NCBI RefSeq assembly: GCF_009709615.1
Contig: NZ_WJYA01000002.1
Location: 62,001 to 126,000, forward strand
DNA from: Winogradskyella ouciana
Lineage (GTDB): Bacteria; Bacteroidota; Bacteroidia; Flavobacteriales; Flavobacteriaceae
DNA length: 64,000 nucleotides
Direction: 5' to 3'
This document shows, one piece after another, positions 10,948 to 19,472 of the stretch. Position 1 is the first letter of the stretch; every line of letters starts with the position of its first letter. The notes below the pieces were generated by a model. It was not told the origin of the DNA, made no database searches, and worked only from the letters and a program-made list of their open reading frames with translations. Made by a program: the position numbers and the translations under genes.

Positions 10948-10989
10948 ATGCCCAAAAATTAGGTAATTTAGTGAGCTAAATATCAACTT

Positions 10990-12327
10990 ATGAAATTCCT
11001 ATTCGTCTTCATTTTACTTTTTTCAATAAATCTCGATGCCCAACAAATATTACCAGAGCGTCAACGCGCTGAAGTAGTAGATGATATTTTGAAGGATAGA
11101 TTTGATAATCTATTGCCAAAATTGATGGATGACACGGGTTTTGATATGTGGATTTTAATTTCTAGAGAATACAATGAAGATCCAGTTCTTAAGACCATGT
11201 TGCCTGCAACATGGCTTAACGCAAGACGAAGAACAATTTTAGTGTTTTACAGAGACAAAGAGAACAATACAATTGAGAAATTAGCTGTGGCGCGTTATAA
11301 TTTTGGTGAGAATGTTATTTCTGCTTGGGACAAAGAAAAGGAACCGAACCAATGGAAACGATTGATTGAAATCATTGAAAAACGGAATCCTAAATCAATT
11401 GGATTAAACTATTCCGACCATTTTAACATTGCTGATGGTTTGGTAAAAACAGATTATGAAGCGTTTATGGCTCATTTGCCAAAACAATTTAAATCCAAAG
11501 TAAAATCAGCAGAGCAACTCGCTATCGGATGGATTGAAACCCGAACTGAAACCGAAATGGTGATTTACAACCAGTTGGTAGATATTACCCATAATATTAT
11601 TGCAGAAGCATTTTCAGAAAAAGTCATTACACCCGGAATTACGACTACAACAGATGTGGAGTGGTGGATGCGCGATAAGGTAACTGCTTTGGGCTTAGAA
11701 ACATGGTTTCACCCAACAGTAGATGTACAGCGCACAGCAGAAGAATTAGGGAACCATCTCTATGCATTTTCAAACCGACCAGAAGATATGGTTATTCTTC
11801 CTGGTGATTTATTGCATTGCGATTTTGGAATCACCTATTTAAGATTGAATACTGACTGCCAAGAATTAGCTTATGTCTTAAAACCCAATGAAACTGAACC
11901 TCCAAAATTTTTGATTGATGCGTTAAAAGAGGGAAATAGGGTACAAGATATATTTACCTCAAATTTTGAAACAGGAAAAACAGGTAACGCAGTTTTAAAA
12001 GAATCCTTAGATGAAGCAAAAGCTGAAGGTTTGCGACCTGCAATTTACACACATCCTTTAGGAACCTACGGTCATTCATCTGGTACCACTTTAGGTATGT
12101 GGGATTCGCAAGGAGGTATTCCTGTTAATGGAGATTATCCGTTGCATGAAAATACAGTATATGCCATAGAGCTAAATACAACAGTTACAATACCAGAATG
12201 GAAACGAGATATCAGAATTATGCTAGAAGAAGCAGGATTCTGGGGAAAAGATGGTTTTAGATATGTTAATGGTAGACAGACTAAATTATTAACTGTTCCT
12301 AGAGTTAAAGAACACTTAGGTGATTAA
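10990..12327 (+). CDS. Secreted M24-family metallopeptidase (Xaa-Pro aminopeptidase-like)
   Basis: 445 residues beginning with a signal peptide (MKFLFVFILLFSINLDAQ). The pita-bread catalytic domain occupies the C-terminal half: metal ligands can be read in LLHCDFGI and NTDCQE (Asp), HPLGTYGH (His), AIELNT (Glu) and IMLEEAGF (Glu). The N-terminal half is a creatinase-like domain. It probably trims peptides with a penultimate Pro in the periplasm. Convergent with the next leftward gene, leaving two bases between stops. Confidence 0.88.
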   Translation: MKFLFVFILLFSINLDAQQILPERQRAEVVDDILKDRFDNLLPKLMDDTGFDMWILISREYNEDPVLKTMLPATWLNARRRTILVFYRDKENNTIEKLAVARYNFGENVISAWDKEKEPNQWKRLIEIIEKRNPKSIGLNYSDHFNIADGLVKTDYEAFMAHLPKQFKSKVKSAEQLAIGWIETRTETEMVIYNQLVDITHNIIAEAFSEKVITPGITTTTDVEWWMRDKVTALGLETWFHPTVDVQRTAEELGNHLYAFSNRPEDMVILPGDLLHCDFGITYLRLNTDCQELAYVLKPNETEPPKFLIDALKEGNRVQDIFTSNFETGKTGNAVLKESLDEAKAEGLRPAIYTHPLGTYGHSSGTTLGMWDSQGGIPVNGDYPLHENTVYAIELNTTVTIPEWKRDIRIMLEEAGFWGKDGFRYVNGRQTKLLTVPRVKEHLGD

Positions 12328-12329
12328 AA

Positions 12330-13196
12330 TTAATCTGGATGAATAAAGCGACCAGCTGGCAATCCTTTTCTTAAATTCTCTTTACATTGTCTATGTTGGG
12401 CTTCAAATGTCTTTAGACTAGTTCGTTTACAAATGCCGTAAGAATAATGGTATCTTAAAATCTCTAAATCTATGGCTGTTAAGTGTTTACTGTCAGAATA
12501 ACAATTTGCTACATAATTATCACAATCTAAATCGTCTTGTAGATAGAACCAACCTAGAGTTCCAAAAAATAATTCTCTAATCTTTTGAGTTGTTAATTTT
12601 TCTGAAAACATACGACTTTTTACAATTCTTAAATAACCACGTTCAATTTGATTTTTTCCATTCCATGAGATCCAATAATCAGATTTTTTTTTATTCTTTA
12701 TCTCATTAAGATATTCGTAATCGGTATCATAGTAAATGACATAGTTAGAATCTTCTATTTTTTTAACCTTAGTGATTTTAAGACTATCTACTTCCTCATC
12801 TATTTTATGAGCAAACTCCATAACATCACGTATAACCGATTTAGACATATTTTCTGAGAAATAGATTCTAATATCATCTTTCCAATATTTCATTGGTTTT
12901 GTATTGGAAGAGTCTTTATGTATAGGCTGAAATGCAATCTTCTTATACAATTCTAAAAAAGTAGAATCTTTATATTCATAAGGTACAGAGGGACTTTTAG
13001 ACTCTATATAATTTTCAACACGTATCAATGTATCACCGTCTCTGACAATAAAGCCTAAGGAATCCTTAGATTGATATTTCATGTTAAAGTGTTTTTTGGG
13101 CACATAGAACCGTCTTTCAATATTTTTATCCTGTGTGTAGGCAAGTATTGTAATAGTTAAGCAGATAAACGATATGAATATTTTTTTACTGTTCAT
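12330..13196 (-). CDS. Secreted protein of unknown function, paralogue 2 (DUF2927-like fold suspected)
   Basis: 288 residues with a signal peptide (ILAYTQ cut region). The C-terminal part reads IRELFFGTLGWFYLQDD, then LTAIDLEILRYHYSYGI. This layout resembles metzincin-derived DUF2927 proteins, in which the usual HExxH helix is replaced by (E/R)E(L/F)xxxLG followed by an L-T-x-x-D-x-x-x-L-x-x-x-Y segment. No zinc ligands remain, so I infer a non-catalytic secreted domain. The Cys-rich middle (CDNYVANC) may form disulphides. The start overlaps the upstream paralogue by 11 bases. Confidence 0.7.
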   Translation of the reverse strand: MNSKKIFISFICLTITILAYTQDKNIERRFYVPKKHFNMKYQSKDSLGFIVRDGDTLIRVENYIESKSPSVPYEYKDSTFLELYKKIAFQPIHKDSSNTKPMKYWKDDIRIYFSENMSKSVIRDVMEFAHKIDEEVDSLKITKVKKIEDSNYVIYYDTDYEYLNEIKNKKKSDYWISWNGKNQIERGYLRIVKSRMFSEKLTTQKIRELFFGTLGWFYLQDDLDCDNYVANCYSDSKHLTAIDLEILRYHYSYGICKRTSLKTFEAQHRQCKENLRKGLPAGRFIHPD

Positions 13197-14049
13197 TTTT
13201 GCAGATGGATTTAGCTAAATTGTTGAGTCTCATCAAATCAAATCTATCGAAAGTTTTGGGATAAATTTTATAATAGTGAGTGCTAAGTAAATTTTTGTCA
13301 TAATTAGAAAGTTTGGATGTATCAATATACTCTGGGTTGAGTAAGCTCTTTTTTGAAATGTTTTTACGATAAGTAAACTGTCCCAAACTCATAAAATATA
13401 ATTGTTTCAACTTTTTCAAAAGCAGATCTTCGTTATCTAGTAAACTTCGATCTACATACATATAGCAACCATAGATTTTATCATCGTTGTCCACTAAAAC
13501 TCTATAATTACCCTTACTTAGAGGGTGATTTTCATTATATTTTTTCTTTTTGGTTTTTAAATTTGGCACTACAGTATCTGAGAATTTTATTATATAATTG
13601 GCCTTGTTTAATGAATTTGAAAAAGACATATTAAAATTGTTGATACTGTCTAATTGACGAAAAAAGTTCATAAATTCTTTGCGAATGTTTCTCGGAATGC
13701 GTTTATCTAAATATGTTATCACCTCACTATTCCATTGTCTAAAATGGGCTATACTTGAATTCTTTAGATAATAATATTGTATGGAAGATATTAATTTTTG
13801 AAATGACTCTTCCGATGCAAAATATTTACAGAAAGTTTCCAAATTATCAACTTTAGCTCTGTTATTAAGATTGACGAGTGTATCATTGTCAATGATTAAA
13901 TAATCTTCAGTTTTATCCTTTAATTCTTTATCTAACGATTTAATTGAAACATAATCCTTCTTTTCGTCAAAGTCTAATACAAGATTTGATTGTGAAAAAG
14001 ATAGTTGATATACTAATGTTGTTATAATTAAAACGAGAATTTTTTGCAT
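13186..14049 (-). CDS. Secreted protein of unknown function, paralogue 1
   Basis: 287 residues with a signal peptide (MQKILVLIITTLVYQLSFSQ). It shares with the next gene the order: charged N-terminal region; REFMNFFRQLDSI helix; KANYIIKFSD strand; a display-like YMYVDRSLL strand; LKKLKQLYFMSLGQF helix; and an SNYDKNLLSTHYYKIYP tail. The pair is clearly a tandem duplication with low remaining identity. Function unknown; see the note on a DUF2927-like fold in the downstream copy. Confidence 0.7.
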   Translation of the reverse strand: MQKILVLIITTLVYQLSFSQSNLVLDFDEKKDYVSIKSLDKELKDKTEDYLIIDNDTLVNLNNRAKVDNLETFCKYFASEESFQKLISSIQYYYLKNSSIAHFRQWNSEVITYLDKRIPRNIRKEFMNFFRQLDSINNFNMSFSNSLNKANYIIKFSDTVVPNLKTKKKKYNENHPLSKGNYRVLVDNDDKIYGCYMYVDRSLLDNEDLLLKKLKQLYFMSLGQFTYRKNISKKSLLNPEYIDTSKLSNYDKNLLSTHYYKIYPKTFDRFDLMRLNNLAKSICKNEQ

Positions 14050-14074
14050 TCCTAAATATATAAAAAAGTAAGAA

Positions 14075-15349
14075 TTATAACACTTTTTTTGAATGCCAAT
14101 AAAACAAATAAGAAGCCAATAATCCTACAAGGGTAAATATGCCCATAATACCAAAAGCATGTTGTAAACCAACAGCACCAGGATTAGCATCCAAGAAAAA
14201 GCCCATCAACAAACCAGCGAAGATATCTGGTGTATAGCCCACAACAGAAATAAAACCAACTGCAGTTCCTGTGACGGCTAAAGGGATTTTTGCTTCTTCG
14301 AGCGTAGCAAAATATAATACTCTTGCAGAATACACACCAATTGCCATGGTACCGATTGATAATACAAACAGTAGAGTGGTGCTATCATCTATAATTCCTA
14401 AATAAAATATAAGGCTTGTTATAGTCATTAATAGAAACCCTATGATTATCCATAACGAAGCTCTTGTTCTGTCAGCAAGTAAACCGATAACGACACCAAT
14501 TACTGGTCGCATATATAAAAGAGACGTTCCAACTTTTGCAGCTTCAATTTTATTGTAATTCATAACTTGTTCAGCATACTTACTAAATAGATCAGTCATT
14601 TTGTATCCGTAATAGGCGCAAAGAATTATAATCATTAGTAGCCAAACCGCACGGTACTTCATTACGATTTTAAAATTCTCCATCGTCAGCAGTTTGGCAT
14701 TAGGCTCTAATTTAATATCCTCTTCTTCGTTAAACCTTAGTAAAAAGAAAACTATAAAACCTATTAGCATTACTGCGATTGAGGTATATCTAATGACTTC
14801 TTTAAACGCTACACGACGCTCTTCAATTGAGGTCAGCTCAATGTCCTTTGTGATAAACAGAGAGAATATTACTACTCCAGCGGAGCCAAAAAGTGCGGCA
14901 ACCAATCCGCGACCACCATCTAAAAATCCAAAAGCTATGCCTTGTTTGTTTGAGCCTCCCCAAATTCTGGTCGCTTTTATCATTGCTGCCCAAAACAAGA
15001 AAATAGTAGTAAAACCCCAAAATCCATAGAGGATATGAAGATTGACAAGGGTTGGGTAAGTTGATAAATAAAAGCCTCCTAAAGCAGTTAAAATTAATGC
15101 TACTGAGATTAAAACATTCGGTTTGAATCTATCTGCCAACGGTCCGCCAAAAAGATATGATACCAAGGCAACGGTTCCGTATGCTGCAAAACAACTACCT
15201 ATTTGCGTATCATTAATTGAGAAGGATTCTAAAAAGGTAGTCCTAAAAATACGCTGTAATACAAACGGCAAAATAAAAACAGCCTCTGCTGCTAATATCA
15301 ATAATAGTATTACATACAGAGGCTGTTTTTTGTTGGTGTCTTGCTGCAT
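14075..15349 (-). CDS. Major facilitator superfamily transporter
   Basis: 424 residues with about twelve hydrophobic helices. The loop between helices 2 and 3 carries the MFS signature as GPLADRFKPN, with a second copy, GLLADRTRAS, after helix 8. The substrate cannot be read from sequence. Its ATG abuts the stop of the upstream carboxyltransferase gene without a gap, so the two form an operon. That pairing might point to uptake of a carboxylic or branched-chain acid, which is inference only. Confidence 0.88.
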   Translation of the reverse strand: MQQDTNKKQPLYVILLLILAAEAVFILPFVLQRIFRTTFLESFSINDTQIGSCFAAYGTVALVSYLFGGPLADRFKPNVLISVALILTALGGFYLSTYPTLVNLHILYGFWGFTTIFLFWAAMIKATRIWGGSNKQGIAFGFLDGGRGLVAALFGSAGVVIFSLFITKDIELTSIEERRVAFKEVIRYTSIAVMLIGFIVFFLLRFNEEEDIKLEPNAKLLTMENFKIVMKYRAVWLLMIIILCAYYGYKMTDLFSKYAEQVMNYNKIEAAKVGTSLLYMRPVIGVVIGLLADRTRASLWIIIGFLLMTITSLIFYLGIIDDSTTLLFVLSIGTMAIGVYSARVLYFATLEEAKIPLAVTGTAVGFISVVGYTPDIFAGLLMGFFLDANPGAVGLQHAFGIMGIFTLVGLLASYLFYWHSKKVL

Positions 15350-16993
15350 TTAAACCTGTAAAACACCTAAATTAAAAGGCTTTTCAATTGGAGCGTGGTT
15401 GGCAGCTTCGATTCCCATACTAATCCAAGTTCTTGTGTCTAACGGATCAATTACGCCGTCCGTCCACAATCTTGCTGCCGCATAATACGGTGAGACTTGG
15501 TTATCGTATCTCGATTTTATTTTGTTGAATAGTTCTTCCTCTTTTTCTTTAGTAATGGTTTCACCTCTCTTTTTAAGTGAAGCGGTTTCTATTTGCAATA
15601 ATACTTTTGCTGCAGAGTTTCCGCTCATTACAGCAAGTTCGGCGCTAGGCCAAGCCACTATTAATCTTGGGTCATACGCTTTTCCACACATAGCATAATT
15701 ACCTGCTCCATAACTATTGCCAATCACGATTGTGAATTTTGGGACCACAGAATTACTAACGGCATTAACCATCTTCGCTCCGTCTTTAATGATGCCTCCG
15801 TGTTCGGATTTACTTCCTACCATAAAACCTGTAACATCTTGCAAGAAAACAAGTGGAATTTTTTTCTGATTACAATTCGCTATAAAACGTGTGGCTTTAT
15901 CTGCAGAATCATTATAAATCACTCCACCAAATTGCATTTCACTTGGTTTAGTTTTGGCACCAGTGGTTTTTACAATATGACGTTGATTGGCAACAATTCC
16001 AACTGCCCAACCATCTATTCTAGCATAAGCAGTGATGATGGTTTTACCATAACCTTCTTTGTATTCCTCAAATTCAGAGTTATCAACCAAACGCTTTATA
16101 ATGTCTTTCATATCGTATTGGTCGGCTCTGCTCTTTGGAAGAATGCCATAAATATCTTCAGGATTTTCTTTAGGTTTTGCAGATTTTGAACGGTTATAGC
16201 CAGCCTTGTCATAATCGCCTATTTTATCCACTATGTTTTTAATAGTATCTAAAGCATCCTTATCATCTTTTGCTTTATAATCAGTAACTCCCGAAATTTC
16301 GCAATGTGTAGTCGCGCCACCTAAAGTTTCATTGTCTATAGTTTCACCAATGGCAGCTTTTACTAAATAGCTCCCAGCAAGAAAGATGCTTCCGGTTTTG
16401 TCAACAATAAGCGCTTCATCACTCATTATAGGTAAATAAGCACCACCAGCAACACAACTTCCCATTACGGCAGCAATTTGGGTTATGCCCATACTGCTCA
16501 TCACAGCATTATTTCTAAAAATACGACCGAAATGTTCTTTGTCTGGGAAAATTTCATCTTGCATCGGTAGAAACACTCCAGCACTATCAACGAGATATAT
16601 AATGGGTAATCGATTTTCAATAGCAATTTCCTGAGCTCTTAAGTTCTTTTTACCTGTAATAGGAAACCATGCTCCTGCTTTTACGGTGGCATCGTTGGCA
16701 ACTACGATACATTGTTTACCTTTTACATATCCGATTTTTACAACAACTCCGCCAGATGGACAACCTCCATAATTTTCATACATGTCTTCACCAGCAAAGG
16801 CACCGATTTCAATGGACTTGGATTTGGGATCCAAAAGATAATCAATCCGCTCGCGAGCTGTCATTTTTCCTTTGCCATGATGTTTGGCGATACTTTTTTC
16901 GCCACCACCAAGTTTTACTTTAGCCAAGCGTTTTTTAAGATCAGAAAGTAGAAGTTTATTATGGTCTTCGTTCTTGTTGAATTTAATATCCAT
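15350..16993 (-). CDS. Acyl-CoA carboxylase, carboxyltransferase (beta) subunit
   Basis: Transfers CO2 from carboxybiotin to an acyl-CoA such as propionyl- or 3-methylcrotonyl-CoA. Start chosen at the ATG at 16991-16993 (MDIKFNKNED), giving 547 residues; a 17-residue upstream extension (from 17044) is family-atypical. Crotonase-fold halves are visible: KMTARERIDYLLDP, GGGVVVKIGYVKG-type strands, the first oxyanion loop GSCVAGGAYLP, and the second NSYGAGNYAMCGKAYDP. No biotin carboxylase gene lies beside it, so the alpha subunit must be encoded elsewhere. Translationally adjacent to the MFS gene. Confidence 0.92.
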   Translation of the reverse strand: MDIKFNKNEDHNKLLLSDLKKRLAKVKLGGGEKSIAKHHGKGKMTARERIDYLLDPKSKSIEIGAFAGEDMYENYGGCPSGGVVVKIGYVKGKQCIVVANDATVKAGAWFPITGKKNLRAQEIAIENRLPIIYLVDSAGVFLPMQDEIFPDKEHFGRIFRNNAVMSSMGITQIAAVMGSCVAGGAYLPIMSDEALIVDKTGSIFLAGSYLVKAAIGETIDNETLGGATTHCEISGVTDYKAKDDKDALDTIKNIVDKIGDYDKAGYNRSKSAKPKENPEDIYGILPKSRADQYDMKDIIKRLVDNSEFEEYKEGYGKTIITAYARIDGWAVGIVANQRHIVKTTGAKTKPSEMQFGGVIYNDSADKATRFIANCNQKKIPLVFLQDVTGFMVGSKSEHGGIIKDGAKMVNAVSNSVVPKFTIVIGNSYGAGNYAMCGKAYDPRLIVAWPSAELAVMSGNSAAKVLLQIETASLKKRGETITKEKEEELFNKIKSRYDNQVSPYYAAARLWTDGVIDPLDTRTWISMGIEAANHAPIEKPFNLGVLQV

Positions 16994-17115
16994 AGGCATT
17001 GCCCACACAAGTGGGTATCTATTTGTTGTAATTTTATTTTGCACGAATTTACGAAACCAATTGTTGTATAAAAAGTGAATGTTTTGTTAAATAATATTAC
17101 ATGGAAATATATTCC

Positions 17116-17146
17116 TTGGAATATAAATTTTATTTTCTTAAATTTG
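17116..17146 (+). promoter_or_regulatory. Bacteroidota-type promoter for the redox gene set
   Basis: TTG at 17116-17118, 20 bases, then TAAATTTG at 17139-17146 (perfect TAnnTTTG). It lies 20 bases before the ATG at 17167 and inside the longest open frame, which supports the shorter start of the FMN reductase. Confidence 0.65.
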
Positions 17147-17166
17147 ATAAACTAAAAAAACAACAG

Positions 17167-17697
17167 ATGAAAAATATATTAGCCTTTGCAGGCAGCAACA
17201 GTTCAGATTCAATAAACAAGCAATTATCTATATATGCAGCATCCTTGGTTGAGGGTGCTAAGGCAACTATATTAGATCTTAATGACTTTGATTTACCTAT
17301 TTACAGCAAGGATTTAGAAGCAGAAAAAGGCATACCAGAGAATGCTACAAAATTTTTGGATTACATAAAACAAAGTGACGGAATTGTATTGTCTCTTGCA
17401 GAAAATAATGGAGCATATTCAGCGGTATTTAAAAACTTATTCGACTGGCTTTCTAGAGCTGAGCAGAAAAATTGGTTGGGTAAACCGATGTTGTTAATGG
17501 CAACATCACCAGGAGCAAGAGGTGGGCAATCGGTTTTGCAGATGGCTGAGGATCGCTTTCCTCGTCACAATGCCAATATCGTTGGTAAATTCTCATTGCC
17601 GTCATTCAGCGATAATTTTTCGGATGGAAAGATCATTAATAACGATCTAAATAACAAATTAAATGAAGAGGTTAAACAATTTGAAAAAAGCCTATAA
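17167..17697 (+). CDS. NADPH-dependent FMN reductase family protein
   Basis: Flavodoxin-fold oxidoreductase of 176 residues, probably reducing quinones, azo compounds or FMN with NAD(P)H. The FMN phosphate loop is AGSNSSDSINKQL (about 7-19) and the isoalloxazine-contacting stretch is NNGAYSAVFKNLFDW (about 80-94). Start set at the ATG at 17167 because a promoter lies in the longer frame. It leads a run of closely spaced genes (GNAT two bases on, MarR two bases after that, then pirin), suggesting an electrophile- or quinone-response operon. Confidence 0.9.
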   Translation: MKNILAFAGSNSSDSINKQLSIYAASLVEGAKATILDLNDFDLPIYSKDLEAEKGIPENATKFLDYIKQSDGIVLSLAENNGAYSAVFKNLFDWLSRAEQKNWLGKPMLLMATSPGARGGQSVLQMAEDRFPRHNANIVGKFSLPSFSDNFSDGKIINNDLNNKLNEEVKQFEKSL

Positions 17698-17699
17698 TT

Positions 17700-17981
17700 A
17701 TGAAAATTCAACAACAGGATAACGACAAAAAAGGGGAATTTTTTTATGAAGTTGATGGCCAAAAACTAGGTTTGATGACCTACAGCCATGCTGGAAATGA
17801 TAAAATAATAATTGACCATACTGAGGTTGATGAATCGCTTCAAGGTCAAGGAGTAGGTTACAAGCTAGTTGAAGCGTCAGTAGATTATGCCAGGGAAAAC
17901 AACCTTAAAATTATGCCACTTTGTCCATTTGCTAATGCCGTTTTTAAGAAGCGTAGTGAGTATAATGATGTAAGATTTTAG
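17700..17981 (+). CDS. Small GNAT-like N-acetyltransferase (YjdJ/Gcn5-like, COG2388 type)
   Basis: 93 residues, the short GNAT form. The acetyl-CoA pyrophosphate loop is visible as SLQGQGVGYKLVEASVDYA, and the C-terminal part IMPLCPFANAVFKK is characteristic of this minimal family. Substrate unknown. It is tightly packed between the FMN reductase and marR genes. Confidence 0.88.
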   Translation: MKIQQQDNDKKGEFFYEVDGQKLGLMTYSHAGNDKIIIDHTEVDESLQGQGVGYKLVEASVDYARENNLKIMPLCPFANAVFKKRSEYNDVRF

Positions 17982-17983
17982 TT

Positions 17984-18421
17984 ATGGGAAATTTTGCCAA
18001 AGAAATAAACTCAACATTCCCAAACAATAGAGTAAAGGCTTTGCTCAATATTGTGTATACGGCAAACTGGATTACGAGTTATCAAAACGAATTCTTTAAA
18101 AGTTATGGAATTTCACCACAACAGTACAATATATTGAGGATTTTGCGTGGTGCTGATGAACCTTTAAAAGTGCAAACTATAAAAGATAGAATGTTAGAGC
18201 GTTCACCAAATGCAACACGATTGATGGATAAACTTTGCGCTAAAAACTTAATTGAACGTTTACCATCTGAACATGATAGACGAGTGGTAAAAATAGAGAT
18301 AACGGAACAGGGCTTGAATTTATTAAAGTCTATACCAAACGATTTAAATAGAGATTTGATCAAAAATTTAAGTGAAGAAGAAGCAGAGCAGTTAAGCCAT
18401 CTTCTTGATAAAATGCGATAG
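17984..18421 (+). CDS. MarR-family transcriptional regulator
   Basis: 145-residue dimeric winged-helix regulator. The recognition helix region is IKDRMLERSPNATRLMDKL (about 66-84), followed by the wing LPSEHDRRVVKIEITEQG. Its place inside the FMN reductase-GNAT-pirin group makes it the likely repressor of that group, released by oxidants or phenolic ligands; this is inferred from context, and no operator could be identified by eye. Confidence 0.93.
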   Translation: MGNFAKEINSTFPNNRVKALLNIVYTANWITSYQNEFFKSYGISPQQYNILRILRGADEPLKVQTIKDRMLERSPNATRLMDKLCAKNLIERLPSEHDRRVVKIEITEQGLNLLKSIPNDLNRDLIKNLSEEEAEQLSHLLDKMR

Positions 18422-18455
18422 AAAATTACAGAAATAAAAGAAAGGAAAAATTATA

Positions 18456-19181
18456 ATGAAAACAATAGTGCATAAAGCAGATAGTAGAGGGTTTGCCAAT
18501 CATGGATGGCTACAGGCCAATCACTCATTTAGTTTTGCGAGTTGGTACCAGCCAGATAAAGTTCATTTTGGTGCTTTAAGAGTGTTGAATGATGACATTA
18601 TTGCCCCTAAAATGGGTTTTGGTACGCATCCACACGACAATATGGAAATTATTACCATTCCATTAAAAGGTGAATTAAAACATCGTGACAATATGAAAGA
18701 CGATTGGCAAAAAGTACTTCCTGGCGAAGTGCAGGTTATGTCTGCAGGAACCGGAGTACAACACTCAGAAATTAATGGATCGGTTGATGAATACTTGAGC
18801 TTATTTCAAATTTGGATTATCCCTGAAAAGCGAAGTGTTGAGCCACGCTATGATCAAAAGAAGTTTAATGCAGAGGATAGAAAAGGAAAACTTCAAACAC
18901 TGGTAACTTCATTCAAAGATAATGATGAGGAAAGCTTGAAAATTCATCAAGATGTAAAACTTTCGAGAATTGATTTATCTGAAGGAGAAACTTTTACTTA
19001 TAATTTAATGAGTAAAGACCATGGTGTTTATGTTATGAATATTTCTGGCGAAAGTGAAATAAATGAAGAAAATCTAGATTCTAGAGATGCCGTTGGAATT
19101 TCAGAAACGGATTCATTTACTGTAAAATCTATTAGTAATACTGAACTATTATTCATTGAAGTTCCAATGATCGAATTATAA
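18456..19181 (+). CDS. Pirin family protein (YhhW/quercetinase-like)
   Basis: Bicupin of 241 residues. The N-terminal cupin holds the metal site: HPHDNMEIITIPLKG (two His and a Glu) and GTGVQHSE (third His). Family members bind Fe(II) or similar metals, and some open quercetin. It is in line with the upstream marR and FMN reductase genes (34-base gap) and followed by a strong terminator, so it is the last gene of that operon. Confidence 0.93.
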   Translation: MKTIVHKADSRGFANHGWLQANHSFSFASWYQPDKVHFGALRVLNDDIIAPKMGFGTHPHDNMEIITIPLKGELKHRDNMKDDWQKVLPGEVQVMSAGTGVQHSEINGSVDEYLSLFQIWIIPEKRSVEPRYDQKKFNAEDRKGKLQTLVTSFKDNDEESLKIHQDVKLSRIDLSEGETFTYNLMSKDHGVYVMNISGESEINEENLDSRDAVGISETDSFTVKSISNTELLFIEVPMIEL

Positions 19182-19203
19182 ATATCGAAAGGTTTTAAGT
19201 TAG

Positions 19204-19231
19204 AAGCATCACAAATAGTGATGCTTTTTTT
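19204..19231 (+). terminator. Intrinsic terminator after pirin gene
   Basis: Stem AAGCATCAC / GTGATGCTT with a 5-base loop, followed directly by a T run. Confidence 0.9.
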
Positions 19232-19289
19232 ATTTAAAATGCGATATTTGTATTTCAACTAACTAACATAACTAAAACAGAACAAGAAT

Positions 19290-19472
19290 ATGGCGATGAA
19301 TAAAAACACAGTATTGGCATGGGCAACCGTGCTAATGATAATAATGGGAGTGGTGCTTATCCTTATGGGCACGTATAGATATGATGATGTCGCTGGATGG
19401 GGATTTGCAACAGTCGGCTTTGGCTTTTTTGCAATAGCATGGGTGTTTAATGCATTAAAAGGGAGAGTATAA
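19290..19472 (+). CDS. Small two-span membrane protein (CAL67264-type)
   Basis: 60 residues with two hydrophobic helices (about 7-26 and 33-54) and the short hydrophilic turn YRYDDVAGWG. From memory this matches the flavobacterial CAL67264 membrane-protein family, which I could not verify here. Its stop overlaps the ettA start by one base (TAATG), a coupling that suggests shared expression. Confidence 0.8.
   Translation: MAMNKNTVLAWATVLMIIMGVVLILMGTYRYDDVAGWGFATVGFGFFAIAWVFNALKGRV

Noticed and set aside
15800..16189. Rightward open frame opposite the carboxyltransferase gene
   Set aside because: It is antisense to a strongly conserved enzyme gene and has no start context or recognisable protein features.
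17101..17166. N-terminal extension of the FMN reductase
   Set aside because: A near-consensus promoter falls inside it and the FMN loop would be pushed too far from the N-terminus for the family.
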